Positions 49,529-64,000 of a DNA stretch of 64,000 nt are shown here, one piece after another (position 1 is the first letter of the stretch; each line of letters begins with the position of its first letter). This stretch comes from Mastigias papua. Taxonomy: Eukaryota; Cnidaria; Scyphozoa; Rhizostomeae; Mastigiidae. The notes under the pieces were generated by a model. It saw nothing but the letters and a program-made list of their open reading frames with translations, searched no databases and was not told the DNA's origin. The stretch lies in NCBI GenBank assembly GCA_964019165.1, contig OZ025283.1, forward strand, positions 13,456,711 through 13,520,710, written 5' to 3'. Both the position numbers and the translations under genes were made by a program.

Positions 49529-52500
49529 ACCAAGGTTATAGCCTTACTTTTTGGCCAAAAATGCCTCATTTTCATCACTTTTCAATCTGCAATCAAAATC
49601 AATCAATTTTAATTTTGGTCATATTTCGGCAAAATACCAAGGTTATAGCCTTACTTTTTGGCCAAAAATGCCTCATTTTCATCACTTTTCAATCTGCAAT
49701 CAAAATCAATCAATGTCAATTTTGGTCATTTTTCGGCAAAATACCAAGGTTATAGCCTTACTTTTTGGCCAAATATGCCTCAGTTTCATCACTTTTCAAT
49801 CTGCAATCAAAATCAATCAATGTCAATTTTGGTCATTTTTCGGCAAAATACCAAGGTTATAGCCTTACTTTTTGGCCAAATATGCCTCATTATCATCACT
49901 TTTCAATCTGCAATCAAAATCAATCAATTTCAATTTTGGTCATTTTTCGACAAAATACCAAGGTAATAGCCTTACTTTTTGGCCAAAAATGCCTCATTTT
50001 CATCACTTTTCAATCTGCAATCAAAATCAATCAATTTTAATTTTGGTCATATTTCGGCAAAATACCAAGGTTATAGCCTTACTTTTTGGCCAAATATGCC
50101 TCAGTGTCATCACTTTTCAATCTGCAATCAAAATCAATCAATGTCAATTTTGGTCATTTTTCGGCAAAATACCAAGGTTATAGCCTTACTTTTTGGCCAA
50201 AAATGCCTCATTTTCATCACTTTTCAATCTACAATCAAAATCAATCAATTTCAATTTTGGTCATTTTTCGGCAAAATACCAAGGTTATAGCCTTACTTTT
50301 TGGCCAAAAATGCCTCAGTTTCATCACTTTTCAATCTGCAATCAAACTCAATCAATTTCAAGTTTGGTCATTTGTCGGCAAAATACCAAGGTTATATATA
50401 GCCTTACTTTTTGGCCAAAAATGCCTCATTTTCATCACTTTACAATCTGCAATCAAAATCAATCAATTTCAATTTTGGTCATTTTTCGGCAAAATACCAA
50501 GGTTATAGCCTTACTTTTTGGCCAAATATGCCTCATTTTCATCACTTGTCAATCTGCAATCAAAATCAATCAATTTCAATTTTGGTCATTTTTCGGCAAA
50601 ATACCAAGGTTATAGCCTTACTTTTTGGCCAAAAATGCCTGATTTTCATCACTTTTCAATCTGCAATCAAAATCAATCAATTTCAATTTTGGTCATTTTT
50701 CGGCAAAATACCAAGGTTATAGCCTTACTTTTTGGCCAAAAATGCCTCATTTTCATCACATTACAATCTGCAATCAAAATCAATCAAGTTCAATTTTGGT
50801 CATTTTTCGGCAAAATACCAAGGTTATAGCCTTACTTTTTGGCCAAAAATGCCTCATTTTCATCACTTTTCAATCTGCAATCAAAATCAATCAATTTCAA
50901 TTTTGGTCATTTTTCGGCAAAATACCAAGGTTATAGCCTTACTTTTTGGCCAAAAATGCCTCATTTTCATCACTTTTCAATCTGTAATCACAGTTAATAT
51001 ATTTCAATTTTGGTCATTTTTCGGCAAAATACCAAGGTTATAGCCTTACTTCTTGGCCAAACATGCCTCATTTTCATCACTTTTCAATCTGCAATCAAAA
51101 TCAATCAATTTCAATTTTGGTCATTTTTCGGCAAAATACCAAGGTTATAGCCTTACTTCTTGGCCAAACATGCCTCATTTTCATCACTTTTCAATCTGCA
51201 ATCAAAATCAATCAATTTCAATGTTGGTCATTTTTCGGCAAAATACCACGGTCATAGCCTTACTTTTTGGCCAGAAATGCCTCATTTTCATCACTTTACA
51301 ATCTGCAATCAAAATCAATCAATTTCAATTTTGGTCATTTTTCGGCAAAATACCAAGGTTAAAGCCTTACTTTTTGGCCAAAAATGCCTCATGTTCATCA
51401 CTTTTCAATCTGCAATCAAAATCAATCAATTTTAATTTTGGTCATTTTTCGGCATAATACCAAGGTTATAGCCTTACTTTTTGGCCAAAAATGCCTCGTT
51501 TTCATCACTTTTCAATCTGCAATCAAAATCAATCAATTTCAATTTTGGTCATTTGTCGGCAAAATACCAAGGTTATAGCCTTACTTTTTGGCCAAAAATG
51601 CCTCATTTTCATCACTTTACAATCTGCAATCAAAATCAATCAATTTCAATTTTGGTCATTTTTCGGCAAAATACCAAGGTTATAGCCTTACTTTTTGGCC
51701 AAATATGCCTCATTTTCATCACTTTTCAATCTGCAATCAAAATCAATCAATTTCAATTTTGGTCATTTTTCGGCAAAATACCAAGGTTATAGCCTTACTT
51801 TTTGGCCAAAAATGCCTCATTTTCATCACTTTTCAATCTGCAATCAAAATCAATCAATTTCAATTTTGGTCATTTTTCGGCAAAATACCAAGGTTATAGC
51901 CTTACTTTTTGGCCAAAAATGCCTCATTTTCATCACTTTTCAATCTGCAATCAAAATCAATCAATTTCAATTTTGGTCATTTTTCGGCAAAATACCAAGG
52001 TTATAGCCTTACTTCTTGGCCAAACATGCCTCATTTTCATCACTTTTCAATCTGCAATCAAAATCAATCAATTTCAATTTTGGTCATTTTTCGGCAAAAT
52101 ACCAAGGTTATAGCCTTACTTCTTGGCCAAACATGCCTCATTTTCATCACTTTTCAATCTGCAATCAAAATCAATCAATTTCAATTTTGGTCATTTTTCG
52201 GCAAAATACCACGGTCATAGCCTTACTTTTTGGCCAGAAATGCCTCATTTTCATCACTTTACAATCTGCAATCAAAATCAATCAATTTCAATTTTGGTCA
52301 TTTTTCGGCAAAATACCAAGGTTAAAGCCTTACTTTTTGGCCAAAAATGCCTCATGTTCATCACTTTTCAATCTGCAATCAAAATCAATCAATTTTAATT
52401 TTGGTCATTTTTCGGCATAATACCAAGGTTATAGCCTTACTTTTTGGCCAAAAATGCCTCGTTTTCATCACTTTTCAATCTGCAATCAAAATCAATCAAT

Positions 52501-55221
52501 TTCAATTTTGGTCATTTGTCGGCAAAATACCAAGGTTATAGCCTTACTTTTTGGCCAAAAATGCCTCATTTTCATCACTTTACAATCTGCAATCAAAATC
52601 AATCAATTTCAATTTTGGTCATTTTTCGGCAAAATACCAAGGTTATAGCCTTACTTTTTGGCCAAATATGCCTCATTTTCATCACTTTTCAATCTGCAAT
52701 CAAAATCAATCAATTTCAATTTTGGTCATTTTTCGGCAAAATACCAAGGTTATAGCCTTACTTTTTGGCCAAAAATGCCTCATTTTCATCACTTTTCAAT
52801 CTGCAATCAAAATCAATCAATTTCAATTTTGGTCATTTTTCGGCAAAATACCAAGGTTATAGCCTTACTTTTTGGCCAAAAATGCCTCATTTTCATCACT
52901 TTTCAATCTGCAATCAAAATCAATCAATTTCAATTTTGGTCATTTTTCGGCAAAATACCACGGTTATAGCCTTACTTTTTGGCCAAAAATGCCTCATTTT
53001 CATCACTGTCAATCTGCAATCAAAATCAATCAATTTCAATTTTGGTCATTTTTCGGCAAAATACCAAGGTTATAGCCTTACTTTTTGGCCAAAAATGCCT
53101 CATTTTCATCACTTTTCAATCTGCAATCAAAATCAATCAATTTCAATTTTGGTCATTTTTCGGCAAAATACCAAGGTTATAGCCTTACTTTTTGGCCAAA
53201 AATGCCTCATTTTCATCACTTTTCAATCTGCAATCAAAATCAATCAATTTCAATTTTGGTCATTTTTCGGCAAAATACCACGGTTATAGCCTTACTTTTT
53301 GGCCAAAAATGCCTCATTTTCATCACTGTCAATCTGCAATCAAAATCAATCAATTTCAATTTTGGTCATTTTTCGGCAAAATACCAAGGTTATAGCCTTA
53401 CTTTTTGGCCAAAAATGCCTCATTTTCATCACTTTTCAACCTGCAATCAAAATCAATCAATTTCAATTTTGGTCATTTTTCGGCAAAATACCAAGGTTAA
53501 AGCCTTACTTTTTGGCCAAAAATGCCTCATGTTCATCACTTTTCAATCTGCAATCAAAATCAATCAATTTTAATTTTGGTCATTTTTCGGCATAATACCA
53601 AGGTTATAGCCTTACTTTTTGGCCAAAAATGCCTCGTTTTCATCACTTTTCAATCTGCAATCAAAATCAATCAATTTCAATTTTGGTCATTTGTCGGCAA
53701 AATACCAAGGTTATAGCCTTACTTTTTGGCCAAAAATGCCTCATTTTCATCACTTTACAATCTGCAATCAAAATCAATCAATTTCAATTTTGGTCATTTT
53801 TCGGCAAAATACCAAGGTTATAGCCTTACTTTTTGGCCAAATATGCCTCATTTTCATCACTTTTCAATCTGCAATCAAAATCAATCAATTTCAATTTTGG
53901 TCATTTTTCGGCAAAATACCAAGGTTATAGCCTTACTTTTTGGCCAAAAATGCCTCATTTTCATCACTTTTCAATCTGCAATCAAAATCAATCAATTTCA
54001 ATTTTGGTCATTTTTCGGCAAAATACCAAGGTTATAGCCTTACTTTTTGGCCAAAAATGCCTCATTTTCATCACTTTTCAATCTGCAATCAAAATCAATC
54101 AATTTCAATTTTGGTCATTTTTCGGCAAAATACCACGGTTATAGCCTTACTTTTTGGCCAAAAATGCCTCATTTTCATCACTGTCAATCTGCAATCAAAA
54201 TCAATCAATTTCAATTTTGGTCATTTTTCGGCAAAATACCAAGGTTATAGCCTTACTTTTTGGCCAAAAATGCCTCATTTTCATCACTTTTCAACCTGCA
54301 ATCAAAATCAATCAATTTCAATTTTGGTCATTTTTCGGCAAAATACCAAGGTTATAGCCTTACTTTTTGGCCAAAAATGCCTCATTTTCATCACTTTCAA
54401 TCTGCAATCAAAATCAATCAATTTCAATTTTGGTCATTTTTCGGCAAAATACCAAGGTTATAGCCTTACTTTTTGGCCAAAAATGCCTCATTTTCATCAC
54501 TTTTCAACCTGCAATCAAAATCAATCAATTTCAATTTTGGTCATTTTTCGGCAAAATACCAAGGTTATAGCCTTACTTTTTGGCCACAAATGCCTCATTG
54601 TCATCACTTTTCAATCTGCAATCAAAATCAATCAATTTCAATTTTGGTCATTTTTCGGCAAAATACCAAGGTTATAGCCTTACTTTTTGGCCAAAAATGC
54701 CTCATTTTCATCACTTTTCAATCTGCAATCAAAATCAATCAATTTCAATTTTGGTTATTTTTCGGCAAAATACCAAGGTTATAGCCTTACTTTTTGGCCA
54801 AAAATGCCTCATTTTCATCACTTTTCAATCTGCAATCAAAATCAATCAATTTCAATTTTGGTCATTTTTCGGCAAAATACCAAGGTTATAGCCTTACTTT
54901 TTGGCCAATAATGCCTCATTTTCATCACTTTTCAATCTGCAATCAAAATCAATCAATTTCAATTTTGGTCATTTTTCGGCAAAATACCAAGGTTATAGCC
55001 TTACTTTTTGGCCAAAAATGCCTCATTTTCATCACTTTTCAATCTGCAATCAAAATCAATCAATTTCAATTTTGGTCATTTTTCGGCAAAATACCACGGT
55101 TATAGCCTTACTTTTTGGCCAAAAATGCCTCATTTTCATCACTTTTCAATCTGCAATCAAAATCAATCAATTTCAATTTTGGTCATTTTTCGGCAAAATA
55201 CCAAGGTTATAGCCTTACTTT
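49529..55221 (+). repeat. 107-bp satellite, domain F, variable monomers with 9-monomer repeats
   Basis: Markers at 51053, 51481 and 51695 recur 963 bp (nine monomers) downstream at 52016, 52444 and 52658, and again in part near 53619-53833. Typical variants are ATCACTTTACAATC, ACCACGGTCATAGCC with GGCCAGAAATG, CATCACTGTCAATC (one base shorter) and CAACCTGCAATC. One monomer near 50390-50402 has a 4-bp expansion (GGTTATATATAGCC), the largest insertion seen in any monomer. Confidence 0.92.
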
Positions 55222-58200
55222 TTGGCCAAAAATGCCTCATTTTCATCACTTTTCAACCTGCAATCAAAATCAATCAATTTCAATTTTGGTCATTTTTCGG
55301 CAAAATACCAAGGTTATAGCCTTACTTTTTGGCCACAAATGCCTCATTTTCATCACTTTTCAATCTGCAATCAAAATCAATCAATTTCAATTTTGGTCAT
55401 TTTTCGGCAAAATACCACGGTTATAGCCTTACTTTTTGGCCAAAAATGCCTCATTTTCATCACATTACAATCTGCAATCAAAATCAATCAAGTTCAATTT
55501 TGGTCATTTTTCGGCAAAATACCAAGGTTATAGCCTTACTGTTTGGCCAAAAATGCCTCATTTTCATCACTTTTCAATCTGCAATCAAAATCAATCAATT
55601 TCAATTTTGGTCATTTTTCGGCAAAATACCAAGGTTATAGCCTTACTTTTTGGCCAAAAATGCCTGATTTTCATCACTTTTCAATCTGCAATCAAAATCA
55701 ATCAATTTCAATTTTGGTCATTTTTCGGCAAAATACCAAGGTTATAGCCTTACTTTTTGGCCAAAAATGCCTCATTTTCATCACTTTTCAATCTGTAATC
55801 AGAGTTAATATAGTTCACTTTTGGTCATTTTTCGGCAAAATACCAAGGTTATAGCCTTACTTCTTGGCCACAAATGCCTCATTTTCATCACTTTTCAATC
55901 TGCAATCAAAATCAATCAATTTCAATTTTGGTCATTTTTCGGCAAAATACCACGGTTATAGCCTTACTTTTTGGCCAAAAATGCCTCATTTTCATCACAT
56001 TACAATCTGCAAGCAAAATCAATCAAGTTCAATTTTGGTCATTTTTCGGCAAAATACCAAGGTTATAGCCTTACTGTTTGGCCAAAAATGCCTCATTTTC
56101 ATCACTTTTCAATCTGCAATCAAAATCAATCAATTTCAATTTTGGTCATTTTTCGGCAAAATACCAAGGTTATAGCCTTACTTTTTGGCCAAAAATGCCT
56201 CATTTTCATCACTTTTCAATCTGCAATCAAAATCAATCAATTTCAATTTTGGTCATTTTTCGGCAAAATACCAAGGTTATAGCCTTACTTTTTGGCCAAA
56301 AATGCCTCATTTTCATCACTTTTCAATCTGTAATCAGAGTTAATATATTTCAATTTTGGTCATTTTTCGGCAAAATACCAAGGTTATAGCCTTACTTCTT
56401 GGCCAAACATGCCTCATTTTCATCACTTTTCAATCTGCAATCAAAATCAATCAATTTCAATTTTGGTCATTTTTCGGCAAAATACCAAGGTTATAGCCTT
56501 ACTTCTTGGCCAAACATGCCTCATTTTCATCACTTTTCAATCTGCAATCAAAATCAATCAATTTCAATTTTGGTCATTTTTCGGCAAAATACCACGGTCA
56601 TAGCCTTACTTTTTGGCCAGAAATGCCTCATTTTGATCACTTTACAATCTGCAATCAAAATCAATCAATTTCAATTTTGGTCATTTTTCGGCAAAATACC
56701 AAGGTTATAGCCTTACTTCTTGGCCAAACATGCCTCATTTTCATCACTTTTCAATCTGCAATCAAAATCAATCAATTTCAATTTTGGTCATTTTTCGGCA
56801 AAATACCAAGGTTATAGCCTTACTTCTTGGCCAAACATGCCTCATTTTCATCACTTTATAATCTGCAATCAAAATCAATCAATTTCAATTTTGGTCATTT
56901 TTCGGCAAAATACCAAGGTTATAGCCTTACTTTTTGGCCAAAAATGCCTCATTTTCATCACTTTTCAATCTGCAATCAAAATCAATCAATTTTAATTTTG
57001 GTCATTTTTCGGCATAATACCAAGGTTATAGCCTTACTTTTTGGCCACAAATGCCTCATTTTCATCACTTTTCAATCTGCAATCAAAATCAATCAATTTC
57101 AATTTTGGTCATTTTTCGGCAAAATACCAAGGTTATAGCCTTACTTTTTGGCCACAAATGCCTCATTTTCATCACTTTTCAATCTGCAATCAAAATCAAT
57201 CAATTTCAATTTTGGTCATTTTTCGGCAAAATACCACGGTTATAGCCTTACTTTTTGGCCAAAAATGCCTCATTTTCATCACTTTACAATCTGCAATCAA
57301 AATCAATCAATTTCAAGTTTGGTCATTTTTCGGCAAAATACCAAGGTTATAGCCTTACTGTTTGGCCAAAAATGCCTCATTTTCATCACTTTTCAATCTG
57401 CAATCAAAATCAATCAATTTCAATTTTGGTCATTTTTCGGCAAAATACCAAGGTTATAGCCTTACTTTTTGGCCAAAATTGCCTCATTTTCATCACTTTT
57501 CAATCTGCAATCAAAATCAATCAATTTCAAGTTTGGTCATTTTTCGGCAAAATACCAAGGTTATAGCCTTACTTTTTGGCCAAAAGTGCCTCATTTTCAT
57601 CACTTTTCAATCTGCAATCAAAATCAATCAATTTTAATTTTGGTCATTTTTCGGCATAATACCAAGGTTATAGCCTTACTTTTTGGCCAAAAATGCCTCA
57701 TTTTCATCACTTTTCAACCTGCAATCAAAATCAATCAATTTCAATTTTGGTCATTTTTCGGCAAAATACCAAGGTTATAGCCTTACTTTTTGGCCACAAA
57801 TGCCTCATTTTCATCACTTTTCAATCTGCAATCAAAATCAATCAATTTCAATTTTGGTCATTTTTCGGCAAAATACCACGGTTATAGCCTTACTTTTTGG
57901 CCAAAAATGCCTCATTTTCATCACATTACAATCTGCAATCAAAATCAATCAAGTTCAATTTTGGTCATTTTTCGGCAAAATACCAAGGTTATAGCCTTAC
58001 TGTTTGGCCAAAAATGCCTCATTTTCATCACTTTTCAATCTGCAATCAAAATCAATCAATTTCAATTTTGGTCATTTTTCGGCAAAATACCAAGGTTATA
58101 GCCTTACTTTTTGGCCAAAAATGCCTGATTTTCATCACTTTTCAATCTGCAATCAAAATCAATCAATTTCAATTTTGGTCATTTTTCGGCAAAATACCAA

Positions 58201-60143
58201 GGTTATAGCCTTACTTTTTGGCCAAAAATGCCTCATTTTCATCACTTTTCAATCTGTAATCAGAGTTAATATAGTTCACTTTTGGTCATTTTTCGGCAAA
58301 ATACCAAGGTTATAGCCTTACTTCTTGGCCACAAATGCCTCATTTTCATCACTTTTCAATCTGCAATCAAAATCAATCAATTTCAATTTTGGTCATTTTT
58401 CGGCAAAATACCACGGTTATAGCCTTACTTTTTGGCCAAAAATGCCTCATTTTCATCACATTACAATCTGCAAGCAAAATCAATCAAGTTCAATTTTGGT
58501 CATTTTTCGGCAAAATACCAAGGTTATAGCCTTACTGTTTGGCCAAAAATGCCTCATTTTCATCACTTTTCAATCTGCAATCAAAATCAATCAATTTCAA
58601 TTTTGGTCATTTTTCGGCAAAATACCAAGGTTATAGCCTTACTTTTTGGCCAAAAATGCCTCATTTTCATCACTTTTCAATCTGCAATCAAAATCAATCA
58701 ATTTCAATTTTGGTCATTTTTCGGCAAAATACCAAGGTTATAGCCTTACTTTTTGGCCAAAAATGCCTCATTTTCATCACTTTTCAATCTGTAATCAGAG
58801 TTAATATATTTCAATTTTGGTCATTTTTCGGCAAAATACCAAGGTTATAGCCTTACTTCTTGGCCAAACATGCCTCATTTTCATCACTTTTCAATCTGCA
58901 ATCAAAATCAATCAATTTCAATTTTGGTCATTTTTCGGCAAAATACCAAGGTTATAGCCTTACTTCTTGGCCAAACATGCCTCATTTTCATCACTTTTCA
59001 ATCTGCAATCAAAATCAATCAATTTCAATTTTGGTCATTTTTCGGCAAAATACCACGGTCATAGCCTTACTTTTTGGCCAGAAATGCCTCATTTTGATCA
59101 CTTTACAATCTGCAATCAAAATCAATCAATTTCAATTTTGGTCATTTTTCGGCAAAATACCAAGGTTATAGCCTTACTTCTTGGCCAAACATGCCTCATT
59201 TTCATCACTTTTCAATCTGCAATCAAAATCAATCAATTTCAATTTTGGTCATTTTTCGGCAAAATACCAAGGTTATAGCCTTACTTCTTGGCCAAACATG
59301 CCTCATTTTCATCACTTTATAATCTGCAATCAAAATCAATCAATTTCAATTTTGGTCATTTTTCGGCAAAATACCAAGGTTATAGCCTTACTTTTTGGCC
59401 AAAAATGCCTCATTTTCATCACTTTTCAATCTGCAATCAAAATCAATCAATTTTAATTTTGGTCATTTTTCGGCATAATACCAAGGTTATAGCCTTACTT
59501 TTTGGCCACAAATGCCTCATTTTCATCACTTTTCAATCTGCAATCAAAATCAATCAATTTCAATTTTGGTCATTTTTCGGCAAAATACCAAGGTTATAGC
59601 CTTACTTTTTGGCCACAAATGCCTCATTTTCATCACTTTTCAATCTGCAATCAAAATCAATCAATTTCAATTTTGGTCATTTTTCGGCAAAATACCACGG
59701 TTATAGCCTTACTTTTTGGCCAAAAATGCCTCATTTTCATCACTTTACAATCTGCAATCAAAATCAATCAATTTCAAGTTTGGTCATTTTTCGGCAAAAT
59801 ACCAAGGTTATAGCCTTACTGTTTGGCCAAAAATGCCTCATTTTCATCACTTTTCAATCTGCAATCAAAATCAATCAATTTCAATTTTGGTCATTTTTCG
59901 GCAAAATACCAAGGTTATAGCCTTACTTTTTGGCCAAAATTGCCTCATTTTCATCACTTTTCAATCTGCAATCAAAATCAATCAATTTCAAGTTTGGTCA
60001 TTTTTCGGCAAAATACCAAGGTTATAGCCTTACTTTTTGGCCAAAAGTGCCTCATTTTCATCACTTTTCAATCTGCAATCAAAATCAATCAATTTTAATT
60101 TTGGTCATTTTTCGGCATAATACCAAGGTTATAGCCTTACTTT
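55222..60143 (+). repeat. Tandem pair of 23-monomer units (2461 bp each)
   Basis: The order of variant monomers in 55222-57682 is reproduced in 57683-60143. It includes rare ones such as CAGAGTTAATATAGTTCAC (about 55800 and 58261), CTGCAAGCAAAATC (about 56009 and 58470), CACTTTATAATCTG (about 56864 and 59325) and CCAAAAGTGCC (about 57590 and 60051). I found no difference by eye at the sites checked, making this the most recent large duplication in the window. Confidence 0.93.
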
Positions 60144-63100
60144 TTGGCCAAAAATGCCTCATTTTCATCACTTTTCAATCTGTAATCACAGTTAATATAT
60201 TTCAATTTTGGTCATTTTTCGGTAAAGTACCAAGGTTATAGCCTTACTTCTTGGCCAAACATGCCTCATTTTCATCACTTTTCAATCTGCAATCAAAATC
60301 AATCAATTTCAATTTTGGTCATTTTTCGGCAAAATACCAAGGTTATAGCCTTACTTTTTGGCCAAAAATGCCTCATTTTCATCACTTTTCAATCTGCAAT
60401 CACAGTTAATAGATTTCAATTTTGGTCATTTCTCGGCAAAATACCAAGGTTATAGCCTTACTTCTTGGCCAAACATGCCTCATTTTCATCACTTTTCAAT
60501 CTGCAATCAAAATCAATCAATTTCAATTTTGGTCATTTTTCGGCAAAATACCACGGTCATAGCCTTACTTTTTGGCCAGAAATGCCTCATTTTGATCACT
60601 TTACAATCTGCAATCAAAATCAATCAATTTCAATTTTGGTCATTTTGCGGCAAAATACCAAGGTTATAGCCTTACTTTTTGGCCAAAAATGCCTCATTTT
60701 CATCACTTTTCAATCTGCAATCAAAACCAATCAATTTTAATTTTGGTAATTTTTCGGCATAATACCAAGGTTATAGCCTTACTTTTTGGCCACAAATGCC
60801 TCATTTTCATCACTTTTCAATCTGCAATCAAAATCAATCAATTTCAATTTTGGTTATTTTTCGGCAAAATACCAAGGTTATAGCCTTACTTTTTGGCCAA
60901 AAATGCCTCATTTTCATCACTTTTCAATCTGCAATCAAAATCAATCAATTTCAATTTTGGTCATTTTTCGGCAAAATACCAAGGTTATAGCCTTACTTTT
61001 AGGGCCACAAATGCCTCATTTTCATCACTTTTCAATCTGCAATCAAAATCAATCAATTTCAATTTTGGTCATTTTTCGGCAAAATACCACGGTTATAGCC
61101 TTACTTTTTGGCCAAAAATGCCTCATTTTGATCACTTTACAATCTGCAATCAAAATCAATCAATTTCAATTTTGGTCATTTTTCGGCAAAATACCAAGGT
61201 TATAGCCTTACTGTTTGGCCAAAAATGCCTCATTTTCATCACTTTTCAATCTGCAATCAAAATCAATCAATTTCAATTTTGGTCATTTTTCGGCAAAATA
61301 CCAAGGTTATAGCCTTACTTTTTGGCCAAAAATGCCTCATTTTCATCACTTTTCAATCTGCAATCAAAATCAATCAATTTCAAGTTTGGTCATTTTTCGG
61401 CAAAATACCAAGGTTATAGCCTTACTTTTTGGCCAAAACTGCCTCATTTTCATCACTTTTCAATCTGCAATCAAAATCAATCAATTTTAATTTTGGTCAT
61501 TTTTCGGCATAATACCAAGGTTATAGCCTTACTTTTTGGCCAAAAATGCCTCATTTTCATCACTTTTCAATCTGCAATCAAAATCAATCAATTTCAATTT
61601 TGGTCATTTTTCGGCAAAATACCAAGGTTATAGCCTTACTTTTTGGCCAAAAATGCCTCATTTTCATCACTTTTCAATCTGCAATCAAAATCAATCAATT
61701 TCAATTTTGGTCATTTTTCGGCAAAATACCAAGGTTATAGCCTTACTTCTTGGCCAAACATGCCTCATTTTCATCACTTGTCAATCTGCAATCAAAATCA
61801 ATCAATTTCAATTTTGGTCATTTTTCGGCAAAATACCAAGGTTATAGCCTTACTTTTTGGCCAAAAATGCCTCATTTTCATCACTTTTCAATCTGCAATC
61901 ACAGTTAATAGATTTCAATTTTGGTCATTTTTCGGCAAAATACCAAGGTTATAGCCTTACTTCTTGGCCAAACATGCCTCATTTTCATCACTTTTCAATC
62001 TGCAATCAAAATCAATCAATTTCAATTTTGGTCATTTCTCGGCAAAATACCACGGTCATAGCCTTACTTTTTGGCCAGAAATGCCTCATGTTGATCACTT
62101 TACAATCTGCAATCAAAATCAATCAATTTCAATTTTGGTCATTTTTCGGCAAAATACCAAGGTTATAGCCTTACTTTTTGGCCAAAAATGCCTCATTTTC
62201 ATCACTTTTCAATCTGCAATCAAAATCAATCAATTTCAATTTTGGTCATTTTTCGGCAAAATACCAAGGTTATAGCCTTACTTTTTGGCCAAAAATGCCT
62301 CATTTTCATCACTTTTCAATCTGCAATCAAAATCAATCAATTTCAATTTTGGTCATTTTTCGGCAAAATACCAAGGTTATAGCCTTACTTTTTGGCCAAA
62401 AATGCCTCATTTTCATCACTTTACAATCTGCAATCAAAATCAATCAATTTGAATTTTGGTCATTTTTCGGCAAAATACCAAGGTTATAGCCTTACTTTTT
62501 GGCCAAAAATGCCTCATTTTCATCACTTTTCAATCTGCAATCAAAATCAATCAATTTCAATTTTGGTCATTTTTCGGCAAAATACCAAGGTTATAGCCTT
62601 ACTTTTTGGCCACAAATGCCTCATTTTCATCACTTTTCAATCTGCAATCAAAATCAATCAATTTCAATTTTGGTCATTTTTCGGCAAAATACCAAGGTTA
62701 TAGCCTTACTTTTTGGCCAAACATGCCTCATTTTCATCACTTTTCAATCTGCAATCAAAATCAATCAATTTCAATTTTGGTCATTTTTCGATAAAATACC
62801 AAGGTTATAGCCTTACTTTTTGGCCAAAAATGCCTCATTTTCATCACTTTTCAATCTGCAATCACAGTTAATAGATTTCAATTTTGGTCATTTTTCTGCA
62901 AAATACCAAGGTTATAGCCTTACTTCTTGGCCAAACATGCCTCATTTTCATCACTTTTCAATCTGCAATCAAAATCAATCAATTTCAATTTTGGTCATTT
63001 TTCGGCAAAATACCACGGTCATAGCCTTACTTTTTGGCCAGAAATGCCTCATTTTGATCACTTTTCAATCTGCAATCAAAATCAATCAATTTCAATTTTG

Positions 63101-64000
63101 GTCATTTGTCGGCAAAATACCACGGTTATAGCCTTACTTTTTGGCCAAAAATGCCTCATTTTGATCACTTTTCAATCTGCAATCACAGTTAATATATCTC
63201 AATTTTGGTCATTTTTCGGCAAAATACCAAGGTTATAGCCTTACTTTTTGGCCAAACATGCCTCATTTTCATCACTTTTCAATCTGCAATCAAAATCAAT
63301 CAATTTCAATTTTGGTCATTTTTCGGCAAAATACCAAGGTTATAGCCTTACTTTTTGGCCAAAAATGCCTCATTTTCATCACTTTTCAATCTGCAATCAA
63401 AATCAATCAATTTCAATTTTGGTCATTTTTCGGCAAAATACCAAGGTTATAGCCTTACTTTTTGGCCAAAAATGCCTCATTTTCATCACTTTTCAATCTG
63501 CAATCAAAATCAATCAATTTCAATTTTGGTCATTTTTCGGCAAAATACCAAGGTTATAGCCTTACTTTTTGGCCAAAAATGCCTCATTTTGATCACTTTT
63601 CAATCTGCAATCAAAATCAATCAATTTCAATTTTGGTCATTTTTCGGCAAAATACCAAGGTTATAGCCTTACTTTTTGGCCAAAAATGCCTCATTTTCAT
63701 TACCTTTCAATCTGCAATCAAAATCAATCAATTTCAATATTGGTCATTTTTCGGCAAAATACCAAGGTTATAGCCTTACTTTTTGGCCAAAAATGCCTCA
63801 TTTTCATCACTTTTCAATCTGCAATCAAAATCAATCAAGTTCAATTTTGGTCATTTTTCGGCAAAATACCAAGGTTATAGCCTTACTTTTTGGCCAAAAA
63901 TGCCTCATTTTCATCACTTTTCAATCTGCAATCAAAATCAATCAATTTCAATTTTGGTCATTTTTCGGCAAAACACCAAGGTTATAGCCTTACTTTTTGG
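60144..64000 (+). repeat. 107-bp satellite, distal domain F, less regular
   Basis: These are 107-bp monomers without a clear higher-order period inside the window. CACAGTTAATAG/ATAT-type monomers (near 60188, 60402, 61902, 62862 and 63186) alternate with consensus-like ones. One monomer near 60998-61010 has an altered junction (CTTTTAGGGCCACAAATG). The last monomers (63248-64000) are close to consensus and resemble the start of domain A, including TGATCAC and CAATATTGG variants. The array continues past the window edge. Confidence 0.9.

Noticed and set aside
1..64000. CRISPR array
   Set aside because: Repeats are contiguous 107-bp units with no unique spacers, and there are no cas genes.

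Overview
The window is about 90% one tandem satellite DNA. Monomers are 107 bp, about 32% G+C, all head-to-tail in the same orientation, roughly 535 copies. They fill 1-31470 (broken by a 200-N assembly gap at 7918-8117) and 37971-64000. This points to a eukaryotic heterochromatic region, centromeric or pericentromeric, in a long-read assembly. No gene is recognisable, so I cannot name the organism. The many small open frames on the + strand are a by-product of a 107-bp period that is not divisible by three and a monomer with a single stop triplet. I annotate no coding sequence.

The satellite has higher-order structure at several scales. Shared point variants define these domains: A (1-7917), a 30-monomer repeat of about 3.2 kb with a nested 8-monomer duplication; B (8118-20542), 21- to 24-monomer repeats built from 4- and 6-monomer subunits; C (20543-26030), 12- and 15-monomer repeats; D (26031-29565), a 14-monomer repeat; E (29566-31470), a 10-monomer repeat. 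After a 6.5-kb interruption the order C-D-E returns as a diverged mosaic copy (37971-49528). Domain F follows (49529-64000), with a near-identical tandem pair of 23-monomer units (2461 bp each).

The interruption (31471-37970) is the most interesting part. It is two abutting elements of almost equal length (3245 and 3255 bp). They share an identical 190-bp left end and an identical 278-bp right end but carry unrelated interiors. Each end contains a perfect-stem hairpin: 10-bp arms two bases from the left terminus, and 8-bp arms at the inner edge of the right end. The pair splits the satellite between two adjacent bases with no target-site duplication or base loss visible, and it lies at the join between the two C-D-E copies. 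Interior 1 is single-copy-looking sequence with no recognisable gene. Interior 2 is mostly a 76-bp minisatellite with two dyad motifs per unit, followed by a decayed repeat of about 106 bp. I read the pair as non-autonomous mobile elements of an unidentified class (Helitron/Helentron-like or tyrosine-recombinase-like) with exchangeable cargo. The class is inference.

The stretch from the N gap to about 13.9 kb carries many one-base indels that are rare elsewhere. It looks like an unpolished near-copy of 13.9-18.8 kb, so copy numbers there should not be trusted.
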